Assembly: GCA_030549775.1 (NCBI GenBank)
Contig: CM060177.1
Coordinates: forward strand, 30,904,014-30,968,013
DNA length: 64,000 bases
Source: Tamarix chinensis
Lineage: Eukaryota > Streptophyta > Magnoliopsida > Caryophyllales > Tamaricaceae
Direction: 5' to 3'
The notes below the pieces were generated by a model. The model was not told the DNA's origin and did not search any database. It saw only the letters and a program-made list of their open reading frames with translations. Both the position numbers and the translations under genes were made by a program. Positions 1 to 11,440 of this stretch are shown here, one piece after another. How positions within the stretch are numbered: position 1 is the stretch's first letter; each line of letters opens with the position of its first letter.

Positions 1-235
1 GATGGGGAGTTGCATGGTGTTAGGGTTTTGCATGGAGTTAGGGTTTGCATAGAGTTGCATGTTATTAGGGTTTTGCATGGAGTTGCATGGTGTTAGGGTT
101 TGCATGGAGTAGTGGTTGCAGGGTGGTATTAATGTTTGCATGATGGTATTGGGGTTTTCATGGTGGTTTAGGGTTTGCATGGGAGCTAGGGTTTACGTGG
201 AGCTAGGGTTTTCATGGGTCTTAGGGTGTGTCATG
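1..235 (+). repeat. Minisatellite with telo-box-like core
   Basis: Tandem, imperfect units of about 17-35 bp built on GTTAGGGTTTTGCATGGA. The core TTAGGGTTT resembles the plant telo-box (AAACCCTA on the other strand). It lies just upstream of the conserved unit cluster of LTR copy 1. Copies 2 (about 5520-5600) and 4 (25618-25955) carry related motifs in the same relative place. Confidence 0.75.
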
Positions 236-382
236 TTTAACTATGGTGGTGGTGGTTAACTAGGGTTAGAGTGTTAACCTGAGTTGAAGAGTAAGCATGG
301 TAGAAGTCAGTCTTGCATGTTTTGGAATGAGCTTCTAAATAAGATACTTAAAATATTAAATACGTAAAGTGGAAGATGTTGA

Positions 383-681
383 GCCGGGCATAGACCGATC
401 CACCGGCTAAAATAGTGGCAGGAAATGTTTTTCTCGCGACCGATCCACCGGCTATAATAGTGGGGGATCCCGAGATCAACAAAATCAAACCCTACAGCTG
501 CTAAGACATGGAAAATACACTAATTACTTATAGTAGAACACTATACAAGAAGGGGCCATGACCAATCCATCGGCGTATAATAGTGGCAGGGTATGTTACC
601 CTTGCGACCGATCCACAGGCTAAAATAGTGGCAGGGCATGTACCCTCGCGACCGATCCACTAGCTAAAATAGTGAGGTTCC
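383..681 (+). repeat. Clustered CCGG/ATAATAGTGG units, LTR copy 1
   Basis: Five units of the form GACCGATCCACCGGCTAWAATAGTGG begin near 388, 438, 560, 606 and 650. They form a group of two and a group of three about 120 bp apart. The last unit of the first group runs into a G-run (GTGGGG). This is the copy-1 version of an array conserved in all five LTR copies. Confidence 0.85.
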
Positions 682-1295
682 CGTACTTGTGTGGACTTGA
701 TAAAGAACATGACGTGAATTGATTTCTAATAAAAGAGTAATTAAATAATTAATCTGAAATAATAATGTACTTTACGTATGGGTTTGATCATTTATAAGTT
801 GTATAATTTTCTTCATGACCATATGTACTATATGTGAGGGTTTGTAAATGTAACTTGAGTATTGTCTTACATGATTCTATATGCTTATGTGTCGGCCTTA
901 GTGCTCGGTTACCTTACTTAGTACGTAGCGTACTGATCACCTGTTTTATGGGTGTTGCTCATTCCCACGAGTAGAAGGCCTGTTTGACCTGTTGCAGGTA
1001 GGAGATGCTTATTTCGATGCTATTGATGTTTATGGGACATCAGGTAGGGTCGAGTGATGATTGGGCTAGATTGGGTCCAGGAGTGGTGTGGCCGTTTTCC
1101 ATCTGAGATTATTATTCCTATTCTCCTTAATTATGAATCACACTTCAAAAACAATTTTATTATTGTATTTATCTCTTTCCCTAAAAAACTAACTCTCGTA
1201 TTTTAGATTGTGTAAAGACTTATGCGTACTCTAATTTTCGTATTTATGAATTTGGATTATTAATGATGTTATATGTAGTGTTTTCCTAGCCTTAG

Positions 1296-1341
1296 CACTT
1301 GGTACTGAAACGGTCGGAGAGAACCGGTCCGGTACTAAGTG
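1296..1341 (+). other. Conserved LTR hairpin (copy 1)
   Basis: CACTTGGTAC (from 1296) can pair with GGTACTAAGTG (to 1341), enclosing a GC-rich loop. It is followed by the family-constant GTGGCGGTAAC. Similar hairpins sit 90-145 bp before the 3' LTR end in all copies, with two different stem sequences. A polyadenylation or packaging role is only inference. Confidence 0.6.
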
Positions 1342-1437
1342 TGGCGGTAACATCCCCAGAATTCACGCGTTTTAAATTTTAAATTCTTCCGCTTTAAAAT
1401 TTTAAATTAAAAATAAGTAAAGATTTGGGGTGTTACA

Positions 1438-2408
1438 AAAATACATATCTACATGATTAGATGTGAATGGAGTGAGAACATATATGTTTTTTTTTTTAAC
1501 TATCAACATGGCATGTTGAGAATCATCATGACTCATAGTGAGTTTTTGAGCCATATACATCTTCTTTTCTGAGTGTTTCACATAAAATAATCTATATTTC
1601 CTTGGTTTTATTTTTATTTGCAAAACTCATATGCACTAATTTATCTTGATAAAATTTCTTATCATAACACTTGTAATAGACTACAAAGATTGCAAGAACT
1701 TGTTCATGTGCTAACTAAAGCTTTTAAGTCATAACTGCCTTACTTGAGAAAGTGATAAAAGTACCTTAAGATATACCACCACATAACCAAATAGCCTTCT
1801 ACCCTATTTTTATATATACAAGATGTACACCCCTTAGTTAACCCCTTTAAGCATTTTACATTAATCCTTATTTCTTTCATCACCTACCTTATTATTTACC
1901 CTAAACCTAAACACATCTCTACCTCCTTTTTTTAGAATCTGGTAGAAATCTTTATGAGACATATATATTATTCAAGGTTGTATGTTAATAATATGTTAAA
2001 GAGAACCCAAAGAATAAGTGTGGGGGAGGTAATAAAATAAAAAAAAGGAAAAGAGAAATGACTTAAGGTGCCGATGTGAAAAAAAGAAGAAGGGTGGATC
2101 GTGTAACCACTAAATCCATGTGTTGGGTAGAATGAAGCATAAAATGCACATTCCTTGGTGGAGTATGATTCAAGTGGGAAAAGTGAAAAAGAAAAAAATA
2201 GCTTGCCTCTTTTCATATAGTTTGAAGAGAATGGTGAAATTGATGTGTGGGTCGAACATGAAGATATTTGGCCTACATGATGCTATTTTATGTCATGTGG
2301 GGATGAAATGAAAAGTTAGAATTTGTAACATAAGTCTCTCTATATCAACATTATTCTACTAGGTTTTAGAATATTTTATTGAATTCATCTTTTATTTTTC
2401 TTCATTAA
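1438..2408. other. AT-rich spacer, no gene seen
   Basis: DNA between LTR copies 1 and 2. Short open frames on both strands are low-complexity and lack recognisable domains. No PBS or gag-pol is present, so copies 1 and 2 are not the two ends of one intact element. Confidence 0.5.
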
Positions 2409-3294
2409 TGTAATACCCCGTATTTTTAAAATCCAGATTTATTAAGTTTAATGATTTTATTAGCATAATTTGATGTAAACAATTAATTATTTTAATTTCG
2501 AATCGTTTTACGGATTTATCGATGATTTCGAATTCATAATTGAATGTAATTAATCCTTGTCGTTGCGAACCATTCTAGATAAATTCGTTCACGACAATGA
2601 TTTTATTATATTCTTATGATGTCGATCTTCGGTTAAAAATATATATTCCCGTTCTTTCTTGTATTTTTGGTTTTTAATATTTTTTAATTCGTTTTCGATT
2701 ATAACTTCGTCATGTGATTATCGACTTTGTTTTGAAGTTATATTTCGTTAACGAAATATATTACTTAAATTATAGAATTTCTATTTAAATAGTTAATTTT
2801 ATTTTAATAAGTTTATCCGGAAAATAAATATTCCGACTTTAAATTTATTCATTTTCGGAAATCGTTAATATTTTTTGGGAAGTTTTAAATTAAAAATATT
2901 TTCGAAGTTTATTTATGAATTAAATTTTTGGAATTAATTTTTCTTTCGTTTTTATGCTTTTTGGGTTTGCGGAAAACCAATTTCGGAAATTATTGAAATT
3001 ATTCTCGATTTATTAGAATTTGACTTAAATATTTTATTATATGCTTTTAAATAATTTTTTCGAGGCTTTATAATATATTCTCGTAAATAATATAAATTCT
3101 TATGTTCGTGGTAAATTCTTCCGAAAATGTTTCCGAAATTCTTTATATAGCTTTTTATTAATTTTAATCTCTCGGATCCGTTCGAAATAAATTTTCATTA
3201 AATAAATTTTAGATAAAATATTCCAATAATATTCTGATATTTTTAGTATTTTATTTTATGTGTATTTGTATTTAAAAAAAAAAAAAAAAAAAAA

Positions 3295-3710
3295 CCCCGC
3301 AACCCGCGCCGCCGCGGCACCCGACACCCCCCCTTCCTTTCCTTTTTGCTCTCTCTTCTTTTCTTCTTCTCTTCTCTTCTTCTCTTCCCTCTGCTGCCCC
3401 GACTCCCTGTTCGCAGCCTCTACTCCCAAACCCTAGCCCAGCCGCCACCTCTCCCCAGTCCTCCTCCCTGTCTCCTCCTTCGTCGACCCCTGGCCTCCAA
3501 CCTGCTGCCACACACCACCACGAGCGACTGCCACCGGCGAAGCAGCGCAGCAGCCCACCGAAGCGCCAGGAGCAGAGCAGCGGCAGCAGCGACGAGCCAC
3601 GCAACTCGCGCCAACCGCGCCCGGTCACCGGCGAGCCTCGCGACCACCGGCGAGCACCCCTCGGCCTTCGACGAAGCTCCTCCGGCCCTTCCTTGTCCCG
3701 ATTCGTTGAT
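3295..3710 (+). other. Pyrimidine/GC-rich block of LTR copy 2
   Basis: A CT-rich tract (about 3325-3420) followed by CG-rich DNA full of GCC/ACC/GCG triplets, sharply different from the surrounding AT-rich LTR. Open frames on both strands (for example 3346-3762 on plus) are low-complexity Ser/Pro/Ala products and are not conserved between copies, so I do not call a gene. Placement after an AT-rich start fits a transcribed leader, by inference. Confidence 0.6.
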
Positions 3711-3849
3711 TTTCGTTTGGTATAATTTTCTGAAAAACCCTAATACGGATTTGATTAATTGAATGTGATTTAGCTTATGAAAAGCTAAATTGATTGTTGT
3801 ATTATGTATATATGTGCTGTAAGATTTATTTGGATATATTAATTTGTAT

Positions 3850-4850
3850 GGTTTGTGTTGAAAATTTGGGAAATTGAATTTTAGGCCGGGTTATGCCCAA
3901 ATTTTTCGGATCCGTCCAATTTGGCGATTTTGGATAAATCGATTATACAATATGTTTTTAAATGTGTTTAATTTCATGTCGGAACCGTCAATTTGAGAAA
4001 TTTATGCGGAATCAATCGGAATTTGATTTCTAGGTCAAAATTCTTGTGTAATGAAATTGGGTTGCGTAATTGAGTCGTTTCGCTCAATTGATTTTACAAT
4101 ACCATTTGAAATGTATTTTAATTTCATATCGGAAGTGTTGATTTGGGAAAATTGTGCGTAATTAATCGGAATTGGATTTTTAGGTCAAAACTCTTGGGGT
4201 CTAAATTGGATTATGTAACCGGGTCGTTTTATCAATTGACTATACAATTTATATTAGGATATATTTAATTACATTTCCGAACCGTCAATTTATATATTTT
4301 AGCAAGAATTGATCGGATTTGCGTTCCGGGTTCAAAAACCCTAATTGTACTGAATTGGTTATTTCTTTTATTGGTTTTGAGCAATTGATTATATGATATG
4401 TTATAAAATATGTCTAATTGCATTTCTAAACATTCAATTTGATTAAATTAATAGAATTCAACCGAATTGCATTTTCAGGCCTAAAACCCTAGATTTCAAG
4501 TGAACTCATGAAATTGATCACTTATATATTTGTTTTTCTAAAATTAAATTTATAGAAATAGTTGGAATGATCCTAAATTGTATTCTAATGCCTTTAATTG
4601 GAATTAATTGATTCGAATTACCCAAGTTGTGTCGTAGGCTTTAAAACCCTAATTTTGAAAACGGATCGTCTTGAATTGGTTAATCGGAATATTGTTTTGT
4701 TGAAATTGATTATTTAGATTTATCTAAAATTAGTGTAATTGTGTTTTAAAACTATCAATTTGAGGTAATCGAAGTGATTTGGTTGATTTGTATTTTAGGC
4801 ATTTAAAACCCTAATCTTCGGGGATGGTTTTATAAAATTGATTGTGCTGT
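3850..4850 (+). repeat. Diverged tandem repeat, about 150-bp period
   Basis: The phrase AATCGGAATTTGATTTCTAGG and variants recur near 4012, 4163, 4311 and 4458. CGTCAATTTGAG-like phrases recur near 3988, 4135, 4284, 4434 and 4755. This indicates about six decayed copies of a 150-bp unit inside LTR copy 2. Confidence 0.65.
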
Positions 4851-6324
4851 GTGTCTTTTATCAAATCGATTTCTGTCCTTCGATTTTAAATCATTTGATT
4901 TATATTTTTAATCTTAATCTTAATAGAGCTATGCTCTTGAGTCCTAAGTTTTGGTACACGTTTTCCAAGAAAGATCATTTGTGTTTATTTAATTATAATA
5001 TGTGAATTGTTTATGGATAAGAAAAGTTTCTAACCTAGTTCCGATTTCTATCGGCGATTAGGAAAGCTTTATTGTGGATCCTCGAGCTAGTGATCTCTCT
5101 CTCTCCCTCTTATCTCGCTTAGCTAGCTTCGGATCCAGGTAAGTTTTCTACTTACCTCCACTTATGGGTGTTTCGTAAGGATGTGGCTAAGTTCTTACGT
5201 GTTACGTGACTTGTATGCCTTGGGTGCCTTGTATATGTATCATGTCCTGTTGTGTATCACATGATTATCCTTAACGTGTTTTATGCGTAGCGCAGCTTGG
5301 AGTTAAGGTACGTGGTATGTGTTTTCTCATGACATAAATGTGATATCCATACGTGGTGATTATGATGTGCTGTGGCATGAATTAACCCTCTAGGACATGC
5401 ATGTTAGGATAATTATTATTATGACATGGAGATGAAAGGATAAAGGAAATAAATGGGAAGTGAGTTGCTAAAGGGGGGTATGAGGTTGACCAAAAGGAAT
5501 AAAGAGATGAGAACCACGCATGGAAATTTTAGGGTTTGCATGGAAAGTCCGAGAGTTTGCATGGGTTGGATAAAGCTTGCAAGGGGATGATCGTTACGTG
5601 AGAAAAGTTGTATTAAGGTGTAAAAAACTAAAGGGAGAGTTGTGGAGTGTTTGGAGACTTGGGATGAAAGATAATACGTAGGTTGCTGTAAGGGTGTATA
5701 AGGGACCCGATTAGGTTTTTGGGAGAAAGTAGTAATCTGGGAAATGTGGAAGTGAAAATGATTAAGGGAGAGTGGAGTATGGGTTAAAGAGTGGGAATTG
5801 TTGCATAAGGGGATTATGGTGTCATGGGAGAGAAGAGATATTGGGGGAAAAAGAGAGGGGTTTACTGTGGGAGAGGAAAGGTGCTAGGGTTGAAGTGGCC
5901 AACTAGGGTTTTCGGTCACGTGTGGAATCGAGGGGTAAAGCGATATAGATTTGGGATTGGATCTAAATGAGATGAGGAGTAGGACGATAGATGGAGTAAT
6001 GGTAGTGTAAGTGAGAGAAAGTTGGGCCACATAGGTCCAATTAGGGTTTCCAAGGGGAAACCTTAGAGGGAGATAGCATGTGGAGTGGATGTCATGAAGT
6101 GTTGGGCCTTAACCCACGCCATTAAGAGTTGGTCTTTATTATGTGTAAGAGAAAAAAGGGAGTGGATAATGAGGTGTGATAAGGGGCGCAAGTGTCCCAA
6201 GATATGGGACGGGCCTCCTGGGAGGACAAGTGTGGATAAAGTTAGCCATGCATGTCAAGGGTAAAATACTTTCAAATAAGATATGTTAAGACACTAATTA
6301 CTTAAAGAGGAAGATGTTGAGCCG

Positions 6325-6690
6325 GACCCAGACCGGTCCACCGGCGAATAATAGTGGTTAGGGCCGGGGTGCCCTACATGACCGGTCCACCGGCTATAAT
6401 AGTGGCCAGGCGCGTTTTGCCCTGCATGATTTTCGGTCCACCGGCTATAATAGTGGGGGATTCCGTGCTCAACAAACCGAACGTAATAACGATAAGACAT
6501 GGGAAAGACACAAAGTAATTACAGCGAAACATCATGTGAGTCGGGGCCAGACCGGTCCACCGGCGAATAATAGTGGCCAGGAGCGTTCTGCCCTGCACGG
6601 AACGGTCCACCGGTATAATAGTGGCCAGGCGCGTTTTGCCCTGCATGATTTCCGGTCCACCGGCTATAATAGTGGGGTCCTCGCACTCAT
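6325..6690 (+). repeat. Clustered CCGG/ATAATAGTGG units, LTR copy 2
   Basis: Six units containing GGTCCACCGGCTATAATAGT (some CGAATAATAGTGG) start near 6331, 6380, 6432, 6549, 6600 and 6650. There are two groups of three, spaced about 50 bp within a group and about 220 bp between groups. The third unit of each group ends in GTGGGG. Between units lies GGCCAGG-CGCGTTTTGCCCTGCATGA. Confidence 0.9.
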
Positions 6691-7431
6691 ATGAATTGAT
6701 AAAGACTATGATGTGAATTGATTATATTTACCAGAGATCTAGAGAATGACTGAATGAGTCTAACCGGACCATAGCCGGCTTTTATTATCTGTATTACTAC
6801 ATGCTGCTCATTTCCACGAGCAGAGGACTCGATTCGGCTTGGTTGGTTTGGCGTTGTCCGAAAATGCCCGATTGGTTGGTTTAATATTGTCCATGAATGC
6901 TCGGTTAGTTTATCTGAATGTCTTACTGGTTTAAGATGTTTGCTGCCACACTTACATGTTTAAATAAATGTTATATATGTTTTGCATGTTATTATATATG
7001 TATGGTAGACTTATGATGTGGGTTTTGAGTATGCATAATATTATATCAACGTAAATGTACCATGATTCAATATGCACTTGATTTTATAGTTTATGTCTCT
7101 CCCATAAGATAGGGTAGTGGGATTTACTCAGTATTGGACCCGTACTGATACTACCTTGGTTGACTGGGTCCTGTGATGATCCACCGATGGTGGGGAGCAG
7201 ACCTCTTGTGCAGGTTAAGATCGGATACTGTTTTGGGGTGGAAGGCTTGACCGAGTGAGTAGGCGGTCTGGATATTTACCCTTCGGGATTTATTTTGTTT
7301 AATTGTTTTCACATTTGGAAGTTGCAAGTATTGTATTTAGATTTCTAAAGGTTTTGTAATTGACTTTAAATTTCTCGTACTCTGTTAAGTGTTTACTATC
7401 GGATTTATTTGGTCGACAGGTTTTAGCCTTG

Positions 7432-7476
7432 CATCTAACATGAGATAGATGGTTGACATTTATCTTGTGTTAGATG
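7432..7476 (+). other. Conserved LTR hairpin (copy 2)
   Basis: CATCTAACATGAGATA (7432-7447) is complementary at 14 of 16 positions to TATCTTGTGTTAGATG (7461-7476). GTGGCGGTAAC follows. The position matches the copy 1, 3 and 4 hairpins, but the stem sequence is different. Confidence 0.65.
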
Positions 7477-7567
7477 TGGCGGTAACATTTCCCAAATTCG
7501 CTCCTAGCTTCCGCTTTAATCTTTCAAAAAAAAAAATTTTTCCGGAGTGAAATTTGGGGGTGTTACA

Positions 7568-9400
7568 ATTAAACCCTTAAGCCTAGCCCCGTTATGACCC
7601 TTATGAAGTTCTATTTGATTATTGAGATGGGCGACATTGATCTATTGGAGATTAGACATATAATTTAAGTATATGGTTTAGTCCATTTAGTAGATATTTT
7701 AATATTTTCTATGAGGTTTTTACCCACAAAAATATGAGCATTCTTTGTTAAAATATGTTAGTTTTATGTTATTCTTATCATCTTATATCTTATATATGTG
7801 AGTGTATTTATACATATTTAGTCATGAATCAAAGGAAAAAGAAAAGAAAAGGTATACCTTTGTGATGATGAATTGTGATGTGACTAAGATGTAGTTAGGA
7901 TTTCATGAATTATTATTACTCTATCCATATATTTTATATTTATGTGTAAATCATATGTTGAAATTAACTCTTTAAATTTTCAAGTGTTGAATAATGGTTG
8001 ATTGTTAATATCGGTGTTATGAAAGTAGAAGATTCTGAGATAACATTAGTTAAGAGTATTAGAATTTTGTTTTCATTTTGCATGAGTTGTGTGATTTTAT
8101 GTGTATATCATTGATGAAACCCTCATAAGACTTTACTCTTCCTTTAAAAGTGACATATGAGTTTAAAAGGCTTATTGTACATGATGGCTGCAAAAGTTGC
8201 TAGCTACTTCTATTACTCTCTCTCTCTCTCTCTCTCTCGCTCTCTCTCTCTTGTTTAGATTCATGTCTTGCTTGAGAATAATCAAAAAGTTAAGTATAGA
8301 GGTGTTGATGAATACGTATTTTTAAATATTTTATTTCCTTTTAATTTAAAATTTTAGGTTATTTATTTTAAAAAAAATATTTGAGGTAATTTAAATCATT
8401 TATAATTATGTGCTTAAATGATGATAATATCATATATTAAACTAATTTTGAGCTTATATCGAATTTCGTACAAGTTTTAATAGTTTATCTCATAACTTTC
8501 ACATACGAACTCAAATTTAGGTAATTTAAAATTGTATGTAAAGATAACGAGATCTAAAATTTCTACTGTTTATAATTTATATATATGTGTATGTCAAAAT
8601 TCCTCTCTTTGTAAAACACAACCACCTATCCAAACTTGTATTCCAAAATATCGAACTTAATAAATTTCAGTTATGAATGATCATGTCAATGTCGTAAATT
8701 TTATTGAAGTTACGGATGAAATGTTTTGTTAGATAGATAATTGTTTGGAATAATTTTGGGATATTTCTATTAAATCTTCTTTTACGTGTATACAAATCAA
8801 GATCAGCAGCAGCAGTCAATGAGGATCAACAGTACACAAAAGCTAAAGGGTGAATAGAAAAAACAAAAGAACAAGATACACGCATAAAGGATATAGATAA
8901 CGAAAAAATAAAAGTATCGGCCCACAATTTGCACACAATTCACGCCGCCACAAGCCAAGAAAGAAAAAAAAGATATGACATATTGATGTATATATACATA
9001 CGCCAATCGAGAGGGGCCACATATCAGACGAATGAAAAAGGACGCCACACACATCAAACACGAAGCCAAGCAGATCATTGTTTTTCATATCTGTTATTTA
9101 TAAAATAAATTTTTACTCGTTGGGAATTTTATCCTTTATTTTTCGTTTCTCATCTCGCTCCATGTCAATTATGTAGCGTTCTCTCATTTCTTTCTTCTCT
9201 CAGTATTTGGGCATCGCCGATCAAGGCGAGTATTTTTTTTTTCTCTATCCAAAATTATAGATCTAGATGTATGTATGTAGTTGCTTTTTACTAGCGAAAA
9301 TAGCATATCTAAGTGGTATCGCACCGGCGTATTTTTCCGTTCAAGGGAAGGAAATCCGCAAATATACTAGATAAGAGGAAGAGAGACTGACAAATTTTAT
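7568..9400. other. AT-rich spacer, no gene recognised
   Basis: Mostly AT-rich DNA with no domain I recognise. The overlapping minus-strand frames at 8803-9088 are rich in Phe/Ile/Cys and have no family signature. The stretch includes a (TC)n microsatellite (8215-8252). Confidence 0.5.
8215..8252. repeat. (TC)n microsatellite
   Basis: CTCTCT... run of about 38 bp with one CG interruption. Confidence 0.95.
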
Positions 9401-9404
9401 TGAT

Positions 9405-9900
9405 GGTACAGGAAAAAGAACGGGAAACCAATTTTACCAATGGAGGGATCAACGGCATACATTGTTGAGTGGGGGGAGATATCGATAGAATGCGCCAAAG
9501 ATGGGGGACGGAAATATTAATTATATTTTATTAAATATATGTGTGTATTAATTATTATTATATTTGTATTAATTATAGTTTGTTAATAAATAATTATGAT
9601 TTGCAAAAATTAGTGAGGGTGAGGAGGAAAGATCGACAAATTTTGTCGAAATTGGCAGAAACCAAAAGGTATAAGTTGTCGAGTGGAGGGGGGATCAATA
9701 GATTTTGTTGGTGCCGGTAGGAAAATGGTTATTATTAATTATGTTTTGTTATATATATGTGCGTATTAATTATATTTATATTAATTATTATTAATTATTA
9801 ATTGCTAATTATTATTACGTTTGTGTTAATTATAGTTTGTTAATTAAAAATTATAGTTTGTGATGTGGGGATGGTTTCGGTTGGGTAGATGGGTTTGTTA
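9405..9900. repeat. Diverged tandem duplication, about 240 bp
   Basis: Two adjacent segments share GAGTGG(G)GGG..GATCRATAGA followed by a long TTAATTATTA-rich tract ending TTAATTATAGTTTGTTAAT. Their offset is about 240 bp. The function is unknown. Confidence 0.5.
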
Positions 9901-10189
9901 ATTATATTTGTAATCATGTTTATTAATTATAGTTTGTTAATTATGTTTGTATTAATTATTAATATTTTAATTATGAATAATTTGGTTAAATTTATTTATT
10001 ATATTTTTAGATTTATTATACTCTATTAATTATACTCTATTATTTTAATTAAATATAGGTTTGGCAAAACCTATTAGTATTCTAGAATTTTCGGTTGTCG
10101 TTAAGAGAGGTAATTATTTTTATTAATTATAGTTGGTTAATTGCGGTTTTAAATTATGGTTAATTTGGTTAAATTTATTATTTATATGA

Positions 10190-11440
10190 GATGCAACCTC
10201 TATTGGTTATTGCGGTGTCGGTAGATTAATCGACTCATCTATATCGAATTTCTTCCAAAACGGATGAATAGCCGAGAGAGGGATTAACATGTAATTATGA
10301 ATGTATGTATTAATCTTGTGCACACATGGTATCTCATGCGTACACTGTATGTAACATCTGCATAAATTATCATCGATGCCTACATAATTACTTCTTTGAC
10401 ATCATTTATTGACCAACTCTATTGCATATAAAGCAACTTAACCTCTCAAATTAACGTAAAAGTACTTATAGCGAAATGAGGAGTATTGAACTAAAACCTT
10501 TTAAGCAATGCTTTTACTTTATTACATTGCAATTCAAGGAACATGTGTATTTGTTTGAACACTGTAGTGAAGCTGTCTTGTGATGTTTCTATAAATTTCT
10601 TTAAAAATCTATAAGTACCTTTAACCCTTTTGTCAAAAAAATCAATATATTATTTTATCACCATAAATAATTAAAAGCAATTATAGTAGGAGATAAAATA
10701 GCATTCATACCTATTTGTTGTAATCTGACGAATATAAAATACGTCATCAAAGAAAGCATAAATTTTTTTTATTCATATGGTTGTAGCTAATTCGTCTTTA
10801 TATATGAAATTAGGCTAGACGTGTTTTTATAATATTCTTCCAATGACAAGAGTCGTTCATATTTTTCCATTATAACATAAAACCACTTGTAAATGATGAA
10901 CGATTAGAGACTTTCTTACACTTTTCCTCTACATTTTTATTAACATGAAACTTATATAATAAATGTTTTGAAGTAGAAAAAATACGTTCCACAGATGAAA
11001 TTAGAGTCAGTTCATAGTCGGTAATAATGGTGGTTGGAAACATAGATGGATCTATTAAGGTCTTCAACCTCTAAAGTACCCACAAATAATTTTTCTTCTT
11101 TTCACATGACATGTATGCATATACAAATGTTAACATTCAATTGTGTTGGTGTTAGTCTAACAATTTTAAGAAAGGGCATTCAATATCTATTCTTCTTATA
11201 CGTGCAATCTATTTATAAAACAAAAGGAAATACATGTAAAATATTAACAGATACGAGATGTGCAAATAGATGTTCGCTTATTATATTTTATTTCGGCTCA
11301 CTTCAATGCCACTGAAAATAATAATTTTCAACCAACATACTCATAACATGTTGTAACATTGTTTGACGGTTCATTTCTTCAGATTTAAGCTTATGTCGGG
11401 TATTATATATATATGTCTTCTCATTCATACATTATCTTTA
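10190..11440 (-). pseudogene. Mutator-like (MULE) transposase, decayed
   Basis: Read on the minus strand with frame changes and stops, the order of signatures follows a MULE/FAR1-type transposase. First comes a region with NRQTMLQHVMSMLVENYY (about 11350). Then DCTYKKNRY just before a stop (about 11205), and KIVRLTPTQLN. The core PTTIITDYELTLI with LLYKFHVNKNVEEKCKK follows (10900-11040). Further on are YVGIDDNLCRCYIQCTHEI and PCVHKI, a SWIM-type Cys/His zinc-finger arrangement, with IPLSAIHPFWKKF (10230-10400). The longest clean frame is 65 residues (10870-11067). MULE proteins cut and paste DNA in the nucleus; this copy is clearly dead. No terminal inverted repeats were found. A host FAR1-like pseudogene is a less likely alternative. 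Confidence 0.8.

Larger units (their letters stand above)
1..1437 (+). mobile_element. Long LTR, copy 1 (3' part only)
   Basis: The stretch ends TTTGGGGTGTTACA at 1437 and carries the two hallmarks of the family seen four more times in this window: a cluster of GGTCCACCGG...ATAATAGTGG units (about 383-681) and a hairpin followed by GTGGCGGTAAC (1296-1341). Its left part lies outside the window, so the target duplication cannot be checked. No coding potential is visible. By family knowledge the TG...CA ends and GGGGTGTTACA terminus are typical of long plant LTRs. That it is a solo LTR is inferred from the lack of gag-pol on its right side. Confidence 0.75.
2409..7567 (+). mobile_element. Long solo LTR, copy 2 (complete, TSD ATTAA)
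   Basis: The element starts TGTAATACCCC at 2409 and ends GGGGGTGTTACA at 7567. It is flanked by the perfect 5-bp duplication ATTAA (2404-2408 and 7568-7572), so both borders are well fixed. The length is 5159 bp. Inside, in order, are an AT-rich 5' part, a poly-A run (3274-3294), a CT- and GC-rich block (3295-3710), diverged 150-bp tandem repeats (3850-4850), the clustered CCGG units (6325-6690) and the 3' hairpin (7432-7476). There is no PBS, PPT or pol, so it is best read as a solo LTR of a giant-LTR retrotransposon. A non-autonomous element with very short LTRs cannot be excluded. Confidence 0.85.

Noticed and set aside
1..235. Telomere or subtelomere
   Set aside because: The TTAGGGTTT cores are embedded in longer GCATGG-containing units, not pure TTTAGGG arrays, and they lie inside an LTR.
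1437..2409. LTR copies 1 and 2 as the two ends of one retrotransposon
   Set aside because: The gap is under 1 kb with no PBS, PPT or gag-pol, and copy 2 has its own ATTAA target duplication.
3272..3762. Open frames of 75-138 codons on both strands near 3.3-3.8 kb
   Set aside because: Same type of GC/CT-rich LTR block (copy 2). No domain, and frames on both strands are equally long.
8803..9088. Two minus-strand frames of 81 and 91 codons
   Set aside because: They overlap in different frames, are Phe/Ile/Cys-rich and have no recognisable family. Taken as chance frames.
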